Position numbers and translations under genes: made by a program
DNA from: Streptomyces sp. NBC_01264
GTDB taxonomy: Bacteria; Actinomycetota; Actinomycetes; Streptomycetales; Streptomycetaceae
DNA length: 64,000 nt
Direction: 5' to 3'
Assembly (NCBI RefSeq): GCF_026340675.1
Contig: NZ_JAPEOX010000001.1
Coordinates: 6,014,001-6,078,000 of the forward strand
Notes under the pieces: model-generated
The model's input: the letters and a program-made list of their open reading frames with translations, nothing else
Told to the model about the DNA's origin: nothing
The model's database searches: none
Shown: in pieces, positions 6,894 to 16,570 of the stretch
Layout: every line of letters starts with the position of its first letter
How positions within the stretch are numbered: the stretch's first letter is position 1

Positions 6894-8564
6894 TCAGATG
6901 CCGGCCGCCGCCGCGAGGTCCTTCTTGATCGCGTCCAGGACCTCCTGGCCGCGGGCGCGGGCCGGGAGCAGGTCCGAGGCCTCCGCCACCGGGACCACGA
7001 CCTCCAGGTAGCACTTCAGCTTGGGCTCCGTGCCGGACGGGCGGACGATCACCCGGGCCTTGTAGTCGCCCTCCAGGTAGTAGCGCAGCCCGTCCGTGGG
7101 CGGGAGCGTCGCCGTGCCCTCGTTCAGGTCCTCCGCCGAGGTGACCCGCAGGCCCGCCAGCGAGACCGGGGGCTCCGCGCGCAGCGCCGCCATCGCCGAG
7201 GCGATGACCGACAGGTCCTCCACGCGGAACGACAGCTGGTCGGTGGCGTGCAGGCCGTGCTCCATCGCCAGGTCGTCCAGCAGGTCGGTCAGGGTCCGGC
7301 CCTGCTCCTTGAGCTCCGAGGCCAGCTCCGCGACGAGCAGGGCGGCCGTGACGCCGTCCTTGTCGCGGACGCCCTCGGGGTCCACGCAGTAGCCGAGCGC
7401 CTCCTCGTACCCGTAGCGCAGGCCCTCGACGCGGGAGATCCACTTGAAGCCCGTCAGGGTCTCCTCGTAGCCGACGCCCGCGGCCTCCGCGATCCGTCCC
7501 AGGAGGGAGGAGGAGACGATGGACTCGGCGAAGACGCCCCGCGCCCCCTTGTGCACGAGGTGGGCGGCGAGCAGCGCGCCGACCTCGTCGCCGCGCAGCA
7601 TCCGCCAGCCGGAGGCCGCGGAGGTGTCCGGGACGGCCACCGCGCAGCGGTCGGCGTCCGGGTCGTTGGCGATCACGATGTCGGGGTCGACGCGGGCGGC
7701 CGTCGCGAAGGACAGATCCATCGCGCCCGGCTCCTCCGGGTTGGGGAAGGCCACCGTCGGGAAGGCCGGGTCCGGCTCCGCCTGCTCGGCCACCAGGACC
7801 GGGGCCGGGAAGCCGGCGCGGGCGAAGGCGGCCAGGACCACGTCCTTGCCGACGCCGTGCATGGCCGTGTAGACGGTCCGCACGCCCCGGGGGGACCCGG
7901 GGGTCAGGACGGCGTCGGTGCGGGCCAGGTAGGCCTCCAGGACCTCGTCGCCGAGGTCCTGCCAGCCGTCCTCGGCCCGCGGTACGTCGGCCAGCGCGGC
8001 GATCGCGTCGATCTGCGCGGCGATCTCCGCGTCGGCCGGGGAGACGATCTGTGAACCGTCGCCGAGGTAGACCTTGTAGCCGTTGTCCCGGGGCGGGTTG
8101 TGGCTCGCGGTCACCTCGACGCCGGCGACGGCGCCCAGGTGCCTTATGGCGTACGCGAGGACGGGCGTCGGCAGCGGACGGGGCAGGACGGCGGCGCGCA
8201 GCCCGGCGCCGGTCATCACCGCGGCCGTGTCGCGGGCGAAGTCGGCCGACTTGTAGCGGGCGTCGTAGCCGACGACGACCAGGCCGCCGGCGTGGCCCTG
8301 GGCCTTGAGGTAGGCGGCGAGGCCCGCCGCGGCGCGGATGACCACGTTGCGGTTCATCCGCATCGGGCCCGCGCCCAGCTCGCCGCGGAGTCCGGCGGTG
8401 CCGAACTGCAGCATGCCGGAGAAGCGGTCCGCCAGCTCGGCCGCGACCTTGGCGTCCGCCGACGCTTCGATGAGCTTCGCGAGCTCGTCGGCCGTCTCCG
8501 GGTCCGGGTCCTCGGCCAGCCAGGCCTGCGCCCGTGCGATCAGATCGTCCTGCACGTCCTGCAC
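6894..8564 (-). CDS. Phosphomannomutase / phosphoglucomutase family
   Basis: 556 residues, GTG start at 8564 preceded by GAGAGGTA. This is the alpha-D-phosphohexomutase fold. N-terminal FGTAGLRGELG leads to the phosphoserine loop TASHNPPRDNGYK, the metal loop NDPDADRCAV and the substrate loop. C-terminal RPSGTEPKLKCY binds the sugar phosphate. It interconverts hexose 1- and 6-phosphates; the longer type also acts on pentose phosphates, which suits the next gene (purine nucleoside phosphorylase gives ribose 1-phosphate). Probably co-transcribed from the right, 30 bases after that gene. Confidence 0.88.
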   Translation of the reverse strand: MQDVQDDLIARAQAWLAEDPDPETADELAKLIEASADAKVAAELADRFSGMLQFGTAGLRGELGAGPMRMNRNVVIRAAAGLAAYLKAQGHAGGLVVVGYDARYKSADFARDTAAVMTGAGLRAAVLPRPLPTPVLAYAIRHLGAVAGVEVTASHNPPRDNGYKVYLGDGSQIVSPADAEIAAQIDAIAALADVPRAEDGWQDLGDEVLEAYLARTDAVLTPGSPRGVRTVYTAMHGVGKDVVLAAFARAGFPAPVLVAEQAEPDPAFPTVAFPNPEEPGAMDLSFATAARVDPDIVIANDPDADRCAVAVPDTSAASGWRMLRGDEVGALLAAHLVHKGARGVFAESIVSSSLLGRIAEAAGVGYEETLTGFKWISRVEGLRYGYEEALGYCVDPEGVRDKDGVTAALLVAELASELKEQGRTLTDLLDDLAMEHGLHATDQLSFRVEDLSVIASAMAALRAEPPVSLAGLRVTSAEDLNEGTATLPPTDGLRYYLEGDYKARVIVRPSGTEPKLKCYLEVVVPVAEASDLLPARARGQEVLDAIKKDLAAAAGI

Positions 8565-8594
8565 TACCTCTCGTCGGTCGGTCGGGTCGCTCGT

Positions 8595-9401
8595 TCAGAT
8601 CCCGGCGAGGACCTGGGTCAGCAGCTTGCCCATGCGCGAGGCCGAGTCGCGGCCGGCCTGGAGCACCTCTTCGTGGTTCAGCGGCTCGCCGGAGAGGCCC
8701 GCCGCGAGGTTGGTGACCAGCGAGATGCCGAGCACCTCGGCGCCGGCCTCACGGGCGGCGATGGCCTCGAGCACGGTGGACATGCCGACCAGGTCGGCGC
8801 CCATGACGCGGATCATGTTGATCTCGGCCGGGGTCTCGTAGTGCGGGCCGGGGAACTGCACGTAGACGCCCTCTTCGAGGGTCTCGTCGATCTCCTTGCA
8901 CATCGCGCGCAGGCGCGGCGAGTACAGGTCGGTGAGGTCCACGAAGTTCGCGCCGACGATCGGCGAGGTGGCCGTGAGGTTCAGGTGGTCGCTGATCAGG
9001 ACCGGCTGGCCGGGCTTCATGCCCTCGCGCAGGCCACCGCAGCCGTTGGTCAGGACGATGGTCTTGCAGCCGGCGGCGACGGCCGTGCGCACGCCGTGGG
9101 CGACGGCGGCGACGCCGCGGCCCTCGTAGTAGTGGGTCCGGCCGAGGAAGAGCAGCGCGCGCTTGTCGCCGATCTTGTACGAGCGGATCTTGCCGCCGTG
9201 GCCCTCGACGGCGGGGGGCGGGAAGCCGGGCAGCTCGGTGACCGGGAACTCGGCCTCGGGCGCGCCGAGCGCCTCCGCGGCGGGGGCCCAGCCGGAGCCC
9301 ATCACGAGGGCGACGTCGTGGGTCTCGGCGCCGGTCAGTTCGCGCAGGCGGGCGGCGGCGGCGTCGGCGGCGGCGAAGGGGTCGGTAACAGATGCGTTCA
9401 C
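8595..9401 (-). CDS. Purine nucleoside phosphorylase
   Basis: 268 residues, GTG start at 9401; the longer open frame is rejected because the family (about 270 residues) fits this start. Motifs: phosphate loop [39 protein letters not shown] and the purine site [15 protein letters not shown]. It splits purine (deoxy)nucleosides with phosphate to base and (deoxy)ribose 1-phosphate in nucleoside salvage. Upstream of the mutase gene on the same strand. Confidence 0.92.
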   Translation of the reverse strand: MNASVTDPFAAADAAAARLRELTGAETHDVALVMGSGWAPAAEALGAPEAEFPVTELPGFPPPAVEGHGGKIRSYKIGDKRALLFLGRTHYYEGRGVAAVAHGVRTAVAAGCKTIVLTNGCGGLREGMKPGQPVLISDHLNLTATSPIVGANFVDLTDLYSPRLRAMCKEIDETLEEGVYVQFPGPHYETPAEINMIRVMGADLVGMSTVLEAIAAREAGAEVLGISLVTNLAAGLSGEPLNHEEVLQAGRDSASRMGKLLTQVLAGI

Positions 9402-9526
9402 GCGGAAGAGCGTAGCCGCTCTCGGCCTACGCGCGTAGATGGCACCGCTCACGGTATTCGGATCGTTGCTTTGTCGTTTCCGACCAATTGTCCCGGGCGC
9501 CGTGCGCGAGGTGCGCGGGCACCGGC

Positions 9527-9964
9527 TCAGCAGGGGCGCTTGCGCAGTTCCATCACGTAGTCGTGCGGGGCGCCCGCGGATTCGGCGGCGTCGGCGAGTT
9601 CGCCCAGGTAGCGGGCCGAGGGCAGGCCGCCCTCGTAGCCGTTGAGCACGTACACCCAGGCCGCCTCCTCGCCGTCCAGCGTGTGCACGCGCACCCGCAT
9701 GCGGCGGTAGATGTCGAGCCCGACGCCCTCCCACCGGTCCATGGAGTCCTCGTCGAGCGGGGCCACGTCGTACAGCGCGACGAAGACCTGGTGGCGCGGC
9801 GCTTCGACGATCGTCGCCAGCGCGCCCTCCCAGCCCATCTGCTCGCCGCCGAAGGTCAGCCGCCAGTCATTGATCCAGCCCGTTCCGCGCAGCGGCGAAT
9901 GCGGAGCGCGGCGCGTCATCAGCCGCGGGTCGAGGTTGCCGGCGTACGCGGCGTAGAGCGACAT
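9527..9964 (-). CDS. Gamma-glutamylcyclotransferase-like protein
   Basis: 145 residues from the ATG at 9964. Begins [15 protein letters not shown], the GGCT/AIG2-like fold signature (Y-G-S-N type loop), followed by [12 protein letters not shown] and a likely catalytic acid in the middle ([14 protein letters not shown]). Such enzymes form 5-oxoproline from gamma-glutamyl compounds, but many bacterial members have no proven substrate. A TACCCT box lies exactly 7 bases before the ATG and suggests leaderless transcription. Confidence 0.75.
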   Translation of the reverse strand: MSLYAAYAGNLDPRLMTRRAPHSPLRGTGWINDWRLTFGGEQMGWEGALATIVEAPRHQVFVALYDVAPLDEDSMDRWEGVGLDIYRRMRVRVHTLDGEEAAWVYVLNGYEGGLPSARYLGELADAAESAGAPHDYVMELRKRPC

Positions 9965-9971
9965 GAGACCG

Positions 9972-9977
9972 AGGGTA
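9972..9977 (-). promoter_or_regulatory. -10 box TACCCT, 7 bases before the ATG at 9964
   Basis: TANNNT hexamer on the minus strand at leaderless spacing. Confidence 0.5.
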
Positions 9978-10162
9978 CGGGAGGGGCGGCCCGGACAGCG
10001 CTCCCGGCAGCGTGGGGGGCCGACGTCCCGGATGGTGGGACCGGGCGTGAAGCACCTTGATGCGTGCGGGACAATGACGTACGGAATGCATCCCCCGGGG
10101 AGACCCCCCGGAAGCCCCGGCCGGGGCGGCAGCCGGCCGGGTAGACGTGAGGCGGAGTTTTC

Positions 10163-11602
10163 GTGACCCGGATCGTGATCATCGGCGGCGGACCCGGCGG
10201 GTATGAGGCGGCCCTCGTGGGGGCCCAGCTCGGCGCGGAGGTGACCGTCGTGGACTGCGACGGTCTGGGCGGCGCGTCGGTGCTCACCGACTGCGTGCCC
10301 TCCAAGACTCTCATCGCGACCGCCGAGGTCATGACGACCTTCGACTCGTCGTACGAGGAGCTCGGCATCGTCGTCGCGGACGACACCCCGCACATCGAAC
10401 AGGCCGCGCGCGTCGTCGGCGTGGACCTCGGCAAGGTGAACCGGCGCGTCAAGCGCCTGGCGCTCGCCCAGTCCCACGACATCACCGCCTCGGTCACCCG
10501 GGCCGGCGCCCGGGTCGTACGGGGCCGCGCCAAGCTGGGCGGCCCGCAGGGCATCGACGGCACGCGCGACGTCATCGTCACCGCGGCCGACGGCTCGGAG
10601 ACGATCCTCACCGCCGACGCCGTGCTCATCGCGACCGGCGGCCACCCCCGCGAGATCCCCGACGCGATGCCCGACGGCGAGCGGATCCTGAACTGGACCC
10701 AGGTCTACGACCTCGATGAGCTCCCGGAGGAGCTCATCGTGGTGGGCTCCGGCGTGACCGGCGCCGAGTTCGCCGGCGCGTACCAGGCCCTCGGCTCCCG
10801 GGTGACCCTCGTGTCCTCCCGCGACCGCGTGCTCCCCGGCGAGGACCCGGACGCCGCCGCCGTGCTGGAGGACGTCTTCAGGCGCCGCGGCATGAACGTC
10901 ATCGGCCGCTCCCGCGCCGAGTCCGCCAAGCGGGTGGGCGACCGGGTCGAGGTCACCCTCTCCGACGGCCGGGTCATCAGCGGCACGCACTGCCTGATGG
11001 CGGTCGGCGCGGTGCCCAACACCAGCGGCATGAACCTGGAGGAGTCCGGGGTCAAGCTCAAGGAGTCCGGGCACATCTGGACCGACAAGGTCTCGCGCAC
11101 CTCCTCGCCCGGCGTGTACGCGGCCGGCGACGTGACCGGCATCTTCGCCCTCGCCTCGGTGGCCGCCATGCAGGGCCGCATCGCGATGTACCACTTCCTC
11201 GGCGACGCGGTGGCCCCGCTGAACCTGAAGACGGTCTCCTCGAACGTCTTCACCGACCCCGAGATCGCCACCGTCGGCTACACCCAGGCCGACGTGGACT
11301 CCGGCAAGATCGACGCCCGGTGCGTGAAGCTCCCGCTGCTGCGCAACCCGCGCGCCAAGATGCAGGGCATCCGGGACGGCTTCGTGAAGCTGTTCTGCCG
11401 TCCGGGCACCGGGATCGTCGTGGGCGGCGTGGTGGTCTCCCCGCGCGCGAGCGAGCTCATCCACCCGATCTCGATCGCGGTCGACAACAACCTGACGGTC
11501 GAGCAGATCGCAAACGCGTTCACCGTGTACCCCTCGCTGTCCGGTTCGATCGCCGAGGTCGCCCGCCAGCTGCACACGCGGAAGGCCTCCGGCGAGGCGT
11601 AA
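10163..11602 (+). CDS. NAD(P)H:quinone reductase of the LpdA type
   Basis: 479 residues, GTG start preceded by GGCGGAG. Flavoprotein disulfide reductase fold: FAD loop VIIGGGPGGYEAA, NAD loop VVGSGVTGAEFAG, second FAD motif VYAAGDVTG, and a C-terminal dimerisation domain. In dihydrolipoamide dehydrogenases the redox pair is in GGTCxxxGCxPSK; here the segment reads GGASVLTDCVPSK, so the first Cys is missing. The Mycobacterium LpdA (Rv3303c) group also lacks the disulfide and reduces quinones instead of lipoamide. The C-terminal His-Glu pair of Lpd is also absent (TVYPSLSGS in place of HAHPT). Annotating it as dihydrolipoamide dehydrogenase would be wrong. Confidence 0.85.
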   Translation: MTRIVIIGGGPGGYEAALVGAQLGAEVTVVDCDGLGGASVLTDCVPSKTLIATAEVMTTFDSSYEELGIVVADDTPHIEQAARVVGVDLGKVNRRVKRLALAQSHDITASVTRAGARVVRGRAKLGGPQGIDGTRDVIVTAADGSETILTADAVLIATGGHPREIPDAMPDGERILNWTQVYDLDELPEELIVVGSGVTGAEFAGAYQALGSRVTLVSSRDRVLPGEDPDAAAVLEDVFRRRGMNVIGRSRAESAKRVGDRVEVTLSDGRVISGTHCLMAVGAVPNTSGMNLEESGVKLKESGHIWTDKVSRTSSPGVYAAGDVTGIFALASVAAMQGRIAMYHFLGDAVAPLNLKTVSSNVFTDPEIATVGYTQADVDSGKIDARCVKLPLLRNPRAKMQGIRDGFVKLFCRPGTGIVVGGVVVSPRASELIHPISIAVDNNLTVEQIANAFTVYPSLSGSIAEVARQLHTRKASGEA

Positions 11603-11644
11603 GTACCGATAACGGCCCTTGTGTGCAAGGGCTTTGGAGTCAAC

Positions 11645-11683
11645 GGTCGGCCCGTCGCGGAGCAGGTGCGCGGCGGGCCGACC
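11645..11683. terminator. Inverted repeat after the quinone reductase gene
   Basis: Perfect 10-bp arms (11645-11654 and 11674-11683) with a 19-base loop, just after a smaller hairpin GCCCTTG/CAAGGGC near 11613-11630 followed by TTT. Together they probably end transcription before the next gene. Confidence 0.5.
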
Positions 11684-11764
11684 GCGTATACCACTAACTG
11701 CCTCACGGTACGGACAACTTCGGAATTCCGGCGCAAGGAGCTGAAAGCAGACGGTCACCCGGGT

Positions 11765-11770
11765 TACTGT
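11765..11770 (+). promoter_or_regulatory. -10 box TACTGT, 7 bases before the GTG at 11778
   Basis: TANNNT hexamer at leaderless spacing before the DeoR-family gene. Confidence 0.5.
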
Positions 11771-11777
11771 CAGTTTC

Positions 11778-12722
11778 GTGTTCGCTGCAGAACGTCGCCA
11801 ATTGATCCTCGAAATGGTGCGGGCCAACGGAGCGGTTTCGCTCCGGGAGCTCGCCCGCGTCGTCCAGACCTCCGAAGTGACCGTACGGCGGGACGTGCGG
11901 GCACTGGAGGCAGAAGGACTCCTCGACCGCCGGCACGGCGGTGCGGTACTGCCGGGCGGTTTCACGCGTGAATCCGGCTTTCCGCAAAAGTCCCATCTCG
12001 CGACGGCGGAGAAGACCGCCATCGCCGATGTCGCGGCCGGACTCGTCGAAGAAGGCGAGGCCGTGGTCGTCGGCGCCGGCACCACCACCCAGGAGCTGGC
12101 CCGCCGGCTCGCCCGGGTGCCCGGACTCACCGTCGTGACCAACTCGCTGCTCGTCGCACAGGCACTGGCCCATGCGAACCGGGTGGAGGTGGTGATGACG
12201 GGCGGAACCCTGCGCGGGTCCAACTACGCGCTGGTCGGCAGCGGTGCCGAGCAGTCCCTCCAGGGGCTGCGGGTCTCGCGGGCCTTCCTGTCCGGCAGTG
12301 GCCTGACCGCCGAGCGCGGGCTGTCCACGTCCAACATGCTCTCCGCGAGCGTGGACCGGGCGCTGGTGCAGGCCGCGGCAGAGGTGGTGGTCCTGGCCGA
12401 CCACACGAAGCTCGGGACGGACACCATGTTCCAGACCGTGCCGACCGATGTGATCACCCGTCTGGTGACGGACGAGCCGCCACCGCACGACGACCGGGCC
12501 GGTACGGAGCTGCAGGCGCTGGCGGACCAGGGCGTGCAGATCACCGTGGCCGGAGCGAGTGCCTCCGGCGGTGGCGAGGGGATGGCCGGGCGTCGCCCGC
12601 GCCGGGAATCCCCGCTCCCCGTCCAGCGGCGGGGCGGGCCGACGGCCCAGCTCCGCAGCGCGGGACCGTTGCACGAGCAGCAGGCGGAGCGTGCGCGGGT
12701 GGCGGACATGCGGCGGCGCTAG
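11778..12722 (+). CDS. DeoR-family transcription regulator
   Basis: 314 residues, GTG start. DeoR winged helix at 5-60 (RRQLILEMVRANGAVSLREL, TVRRDVRALEAEGLL), then a sugar-phosphate sensor domain of the DeoRC type with VVVGAGTTTQELARRL and NSLLVAQAL. The family usually represses sugar or nucleoside catabolism genes in response to phosphorylated sugars. The last 60 residues are a Gly/Arg/Pro-rich tail with no fold signature. Its targets might be the nearby salvage genes, but I see no operator to support that. Confidence 0.85.
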   Translation: MFAAERRQLILEMVRANGAVSLRELARVVQTSEVTVRRDVRALEAEGLLDRRHGGAVLPGGFTRESGFPQKSHLATAEKTAIADVAAGLVEEGEAVVVGAGTTTQELARRLARVPGLTVVTNSLLVAQALAHANRVEVVMTGGTLRGSNYALVGSGAEQSLQGLRVSRAFLSGSGLTAERGLSTSNMLSASVDRALVQAAAEVVVLADHTKLGTDTMFQTVPTDVITRLVTDEPPPHDDRAGTELQALADQGVQITVAGASASGGGEGMAGRRPRRESPLPVQRRGGPTAQLRSAGPLHEQQAERARVADMRRR

Positions 12723-12747
12723 GTCGTCTGCGGCGCCGTTGCCGGGG

Positions 12748-12930
12748 GCCAGCCCCCGGACCCCCGCTCCTCAAACGCCGGAGGGGCTGAAAAGATCGCC
12801 TCAAACGCCGGCGGGGCTGGATAAATCCAGCCCCGCCGGCGTTTGAGGCGTGGGGTCTGGGGCGAAGCCCCAGGGGCTTTTCAGCCGCGCCCGGGGTTCC
12901 GGGGCGCGGCCCCGGAACCCCGGCCGAGGA
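12748..12930. repeat. Intergenic repeat block of the TCAAACGCCGG type
   Basis: Contains two direct copies of TCAAACGCCGG(A/C)GGGGCTG and one inverted copy. Other hairpins lie around 12858-12876 (CTGGGGC/GCCCCAG) and 12893-12921 (GGGGTTCCGGGG/CCCCGGAACCCC). This motif is a frequent intergenic repeat in Streptomyces genomes. It lies between two convergent genes. Confidence 0.75.
12797..12850. terminator. Perfect 25-bp stem, 4-base loop
   Basis: Arms at 12797-12821 and 12826-12850 are exactly complementary, with loop TAAA. It lies between the convergent DeoR-family gene and accA2, where a bidirectional terminator would be useful. Confidence 0.7.
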
Positions 12931-12932
12931 CG

Positions 12933-14687
12933 TCAGTCCTTGATCTCGCAGATCGCCGCGCCGGAGGTGAGCGACGCTCCGACCTCCGCCGCGAGGCCCA
13001 CGATCGTGCCCGAGCGGTGCGCGTTGAGCGGCTGTTCCATCTTCATGGCTTCGAGGACGACGATGAGGTCGCCCTCGTTGACCTGCTGGCCTTCCTCGAC
13101 CGCGACCTTGACGATCGTGCCCTGCATGGGCGAGGCCAGGGTGTCGCCGGAGGCCGCCGGGCCGGACTTCTTCGCCGCGCGGCGCTTGGGCTTCGCGCCG
13201 CCCGCGGCCGCCGTGCGGGCCAGGGTCATGCCGAGCGAGGACGGGAGGGAGACTTCGAGGCGCTTGCCGCCGACCTCGACGACCACGGTCTCGCGGCCCG
13301 GCTCGTCCTCGGAGTCGTCCGCGGAGGGGACCACGAACGCGGGGATCTCGTTGACGAACTCGGTCTCGATCCAGCGGGTGTGGATCGTGAACGGGTTCGC
13401 GGTGAAGGCGGGGTCGACGACGACCGCGCGGTGGAAGGGGATGGCGGTGGCCATGCCTTCGACCTCGAACTCGGCCAGTGCGCGGGCCGCCCGCTGCAGG
13501 GCCTGCTCGCGCGTGGCACCCGTAACGATGAGCTTGGCGAGGAGGGAGTCCCAGGCGGGCCCGATGACCGAACCGGACTCCACCCCCGCGTCCAGGCGGA
13601 CGCCCGGGCCGGTGGGCGGGGCGAACCGAGTGACGGTGCCCGGAGCCGGCAGGAAGCCGCGGCCCGGGTCTTCGCCGTTGATGCGGAACTCGAAGGAGTG
13701 GCCGCGCAGGACGGGGTCCCCGTAGCCGAGCTCCTCGCCGTCCGCGATGCGGAACATCTCGCGGACCAGGTCGAGGCCGGTGACCTCTTCGGTGACCGGG
13801 TGCTCGACCTGGAGGCGGGTGTTGACCTCGAGGAAGGAGATGAGGCCGTCGGCGGAGACGAGGAATTCGACGGTTCCGGCGCCGACGTAGCCGGCTTCCT
13901 TCAGGATCGCCTTCGACGCGGCGTACAGCTCGGCGTTCTGGGCGTCCGTCAGGAACGGCGCGGGGGCCTCCTCCACCAGCTTCTGGTGGCGGCGCTGCAG
14001 CGAGCAGTCACGGGTGGAGACGACCACCACGTTGCCATGTGAGTCGGCCAGGCACTGGGTCTCCACGTGGCGCGGCTTGTCGAGGTACTGCTCGACGAAG
14101 CACTCGCCTCGCCCGAACGCGGCCACGGCCTCGCGCACGGCGGAGTCGTACAGCTCGGGGACCTCTTCGAGGTTCCGGGCGACCTTCAGACCGCGGCCGC
14201 CGCCGCCGAAGGCGGCCTTGATCGCGATCGGCAGACCGTGTTCCTTGGCGAACGCGACGACCTCGTCCGAGCCGGAGACCGGGTCGGGGGTGCCGGCGAC
14301 GAGCGGGGCGCCGGCGCGGAGCGCGATGTGGCGGGCGGCGACCTTGTCGCCGAGGTCGCGGATGGCCTGCGGGGGCGGGCCGATCCAGATGAGGCCCGCG
14401 TCGATGACGGCCTGGGCGAATTCGGCGTTCTCGGAGAGGAAGCCGTATCCGGGATGGATGGCGTCCGCACCGGAGTCGGCTGCGGCCTGCAGGATCTTGG
14501 AGATGTCCAAGTAGCTGGCGGCCGGGGTGTCACCGCCCAACGCGAAAGCTTCGTCGGCCGCGCGGACATGCGACGCATCCCGGTCCGGGTCGGCGTAGAC
14601 GGCTACGCTCGCGATCCCGGCATCCCGGCAGGCCCGAGCAACGCGGACTGCGATTTCGCCACGGTTGGCGATGAGCACCTTGCGCAC
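12933..14687 (-). CDS. accA2: Acyl-CoA carboxylase alpha chain (biotin carboxylase + BCCP)
   Basis: 584 residues, GTG start at 14687 with GGAGGGAG just upstream. Biotin carboxylase domain (1-445): [12 protein letters not shown]-grasp Gly loop [29 protein letters not shown] and [15 protein letters not shown] linker leads to a biotinyl domain (about 510-584) with EAMKMEQPL, whose Lys carries biotin. It carboxylates biotin with ATP and bicarbonate for the beta subunit (PccB below), making methylmalonyl-CoA and malonyl-CoA for fatty acid and polyketide synthesis. Orthologue of S. coelicolor accA2; the ligase gene birA is 4 kb away. Confidence 0.93.
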   Translation of the reverse strand: MRKVLIANRGEIAVRVARACRDAGIASVAVYADPDRDASHVRAADEAFALGGDTPAASYLDISKILQAAADSGADAIHPGYGFLSENAEFAQAVIDAGLIWIGPPPQAIRDLGDKVAARHIALRAGAPLVAGTPDPVSGSDEVVAFAKEHGLPIAIKAAFGGGGRGLKVARNLEEVPELYDSAVREAVAAFGRGECFVEQYLDKPRHVETQCLADSHGNVVVVSTRDCSLQRRHQKLVEEAPAPFLTDAQNAELYAASKAILKEAGYVGAGTVEFLVSADGLISFLEVNTRLQVEHPVTEEVTGLDLVREMFRIADGEELGYGDPVLRGHSFEFRINGEDPGRGFLPAPGTVTRFAPPTGPGVRLDAGVESGSVIGPAWDSLLAKLIVTGATREQALQRAARALAEFEVEGMATAIPFHRAVVVDPAFTANPFTIHTRWIETEFVNEIPAFVVPSADDSEDEPGRETVVVEVGGKRLEVSLPSSLGMTLARTAAAGGAKPKRRAAKKSGPAASGDTLASPMQGTIVKVAVEEGQQVNEGDLIVVLEAMKMEQPLNAHRSGTIVGLAAEVGASLTSGAAICEIKD

Positions 14688-15065
14688 GATGGCTCCCTCC
14701 TTGAAACAAGCTGAGTTTAGGGACAGCCCACACGGCCTTTCGACCCTTCCCCGGTGGTGACCTTGCCCACACGGACTGTGATCCGAGTCGACCCCGGGTC
14801 GATAAAACCCTTGTGGCGCCCCAAGTCAGGGGGATCCCCGACTGCACAGTAACCCTGCCGTGTGTCCGGGGTCTCTGTTCCCCGGGTCAGCGGGCCGGGG
14901 TGATTCTTTGTCGAATCCCTACGAACGGCCCATGCATTCGTTGCACGGGCGCCGTGTCGCCACCGGGGCGCCGCCGTACGGCAGCGCGACCGTAACGAAG
15001 CGACCCCGGCCCCTTGTCCCAAGGTTTACCCGTTAGTAGCCTCCAGGCGTCGAGCGGGCTTGTGC
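14688..15065. other. Non-coding region between divergent accA2 and a membrane protein gene
   Basis: 378 bases without a convincing gene. It must hold the promoters of both neighbours. Two short palindromes are visible: TCGACC-CCG-GGTCGA at 14788-14802 and GGGGATCCCC at 14830-14839. The first could be an operator, but I know no regulator for it. Confidence 0.4.
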
Positions 15066-15773
15066 ATGCGGGGTGGGGGCGTCGTGGCTGGTGTGGGTGG
15101 CGTGGGTGGCATGGTGCTGCGGAGATCCGTGGCCGGAGCGACCGCGGTCGTACTCGTCGTGGAGGCGGCGGTGCTCGGCTTCGTCCACCTCGTCCTCGGG
15201 CGGACCACCGAGAACCAGTCGATGTCCATCGCGGGCGCCGATCCGGATGTCATGTCCAAGGCAACCTATGCGCTGGGCGCCGGCATGGCCGCGTTCCTGC
15301 TCGCCTGCGCCGTGTTCCTCCTCGTCGCTGCGATCCGCGACCGGGCCCCGGGCGCCTTCGCGCGCGTGCTCCTCATCAGCGCCGCCATCGTCCACGGACT
15401 GCTAGGCGCCCTCGTCGTCGGCCTGGTGGGCTGGGGCGCCTTCGCGGTGATGATGCTGATCCTCTGCCTGCTGGTGCTGAGCCTGACGCTCTACGCGGCC
15501 AAGGGCGCGGGCGGGGCCGGCAGCGCCGCGAGCGGCCCCGTGGAGGGCTCCAGCGGCCCCCAGGGCGGCTTCGGAGGCCCGGGCGGGCCCGAAGGCGGGC
15601 CGCGCGGCGGTGGGGCCGGTGGGGCCACTGGTGGGCCCGACGGTGGTCGCGACGGCGGGTCCGGCGGCGGGCCCGACCGCGGCCCCGGCGTCCGGGACGC
15701 GGCGCCGGGTCACCCGCTCGCGGACTTCGGGGACTTCGGCAGGGTCGGGGACGTCAAGCCCACAAGTCCGTGA
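15066..15773 (+). CDS. Four-helix membrane protein with Gly-rich tail
   Basis: About 235 residues. The start is uncertain: TTG 15060, ATG 15066, GTG 15084 or ATG 15111 are all in frame and none has a clear ribosome-binding site. Four hydrophobic segments lie in the first 140 residues ([72 protein letters not shown]). The last 90 residues are low-complexity Gly/Pro, probably cytoplasmic. No family recognised. Its 3' end overlaps the convergent maf gene by 20 bases. Confidence 0.65.
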   Translation: MRGGGVVAGVGGVGGMVLRRSVAGATAVVLVVEAAVLGFVHLVLGRTTENQSMSIAGADPDVMSKATYALGAGMAAFLLACAVFLLVAAIRDRAPGAFARVLLISAAIVHGLLGALVVGLVGWGAFAVMMLILCLLVLSLTLYAAKGAGGAGSAASGPVEGSSGPQGGFGGPGGPEGGPRGGGAGGATGGPDGGRDGGSGGGPDRGPGVRDAAPGHPLADFGDFGRVGDVKPTSP

Positions 15774-16365
15774 TGGACACGCCCAGTTCGGCCAGCAGCG
15801 AGCGCAGCAGCGGCATGGAGATCCCGATCACGTTGCCGTGATCCCCGTCGATCCCCTCGATGAACGGGGCCGACAGCCCGTCCAGGGTGAACGCTCCCGC
15901 CACGTGCAGCGGTTCCCCGCTCGCCACGTACGCCGCCACCTCCGCGTCCGTCGGCTCGCCGAAGCGGACCGTCGTCGACGCCGTGGCTGAAACCTGGCGG
16001 CCGCTCGCCGTGTCGATCACGCAGTGCCCGGTGCGCAGCACCCCGGCGCGCCCGCGCATCGACTTCCAGCGGGCCGTGGCCTCCTCGGCGTCCGCCGGCT
16101 TGCCCAGCGCCTCGCCGTCCAGCTCCAGCACGGAGTCGCAGCCGATCACCAGGGCTCCCGCGGCCTCGTCCAGGGCCGCCACGACGGCCGCCTTCGCCTC
16201 GGCCAGCGCGAGAGCGAGCTCGGAGGGGGAGTCTGCGGTGAGGGCGTCCTCGTCGAAGCCGCTCACGATCACGTGCGGGGCGAGCCCGGCCTGCCGCAGC
16301 AGGTTCAGCCGGGCGGGCGAAGCGGAGGCGAGGACGAGGGCGTGGCGGGGGGCGGCAGCAGTCAT
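15754..16365 (-). CDS. maf: Maf nucleotide pyrophosphatase
   Basis: 203 residues. The start is set at the ATG at 16365 ([19 protein letters not shown]) because a TACGAT box sits exactly 7 bases upstream; the other ATG at 16374 overlaps that box. Family signatures: [39 protein letters not shown] and [17 protein letters not shown]. Maf proteins hydrolyse non-canonical or excess nucleoside triphosphates and act in septum or cell-shape control in some bacteria. Next to mmpB, a morphogenetic membrane gene. Confidence 0.88.
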   Translation of the reverse strand: MTAAAPRHALVLASASPARLNLLRQAGLAPHVIVSGFDEDALTADSPSELALALAEAKAAVVAALDEAAGALVIGCDSVLELDGEALGKPADAEEATARWKSMRGRAGVLRTGHCVIDTASGRQVSATASTTVRFGEPTDAEVAAYVASGEPLHVAGAFTLDGLSAPFIEGIDGDHGNVIGISMPLLRSLLAELGVSITDLWA

Positions 16366-16372
16366 GCCCGCC

Positions 16373-16378
16373 ATCGTA
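16373..16378 (-). promoter_or_regulatory. -10 box TACGAT, 7 bases before the ATG at 16365
   Basis: TANNNT hexamer on the minus strand at leaderless spacing; it decides the maf start. Confidence 0.5.
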
Positions 16379-16408
16379 GGGGCGGCCCGGGGGGCCCGGC
16401 TCGCGGCG

Positions 16409-16543
16409 TCAGAAACCGCCCACGCCCAGTACGTACACCACGACGACCATCGCGATGACGACGATCACCGTCATCCGCCGGACCATCGCCTCGGCGTCGC
16501 GCATGTCCTTGGGCGGCTCGTTCTTCGGGTCTGACCAGAGCAT
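16409..16543 (-). CDS. mmpB: Morphogenic membrane protein MmpB, 44 residues
   Basis: A very short gene that automatic calling tends to miss. It encodes a 44-residue peptide beginning [20 protein letters not shown]. The conserved start LWSDP.NEPPK.MR is followed by one membrane helix ([17 protein letters not shown]) ending at the stop, matching the MmpB family conserved in Streptomyces. Topology: short acidic and basic cytoplasmic N-terminus and a single C-terminal helix. A weak ribosome-binding sequence (AGGATCGGAG) precedes the ATG. It sits between the carboxylase epsilon gene and maf on the same strand. Confidence 0.8.
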   Translation of the reverse strand: MLWSDPKNEPPKDMRDAEAMVRRMTVIVVIAMVVVVYVLGVGGF

Positions 16544-16570
16544 GCTCCGATCCTGACCCCGAGCACTCCT

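Noticed and set aside
14830..14839. GGGGATCCCC as an operator
   Set aside because: A ten-base palindrome of this composition is expected often by chance here.
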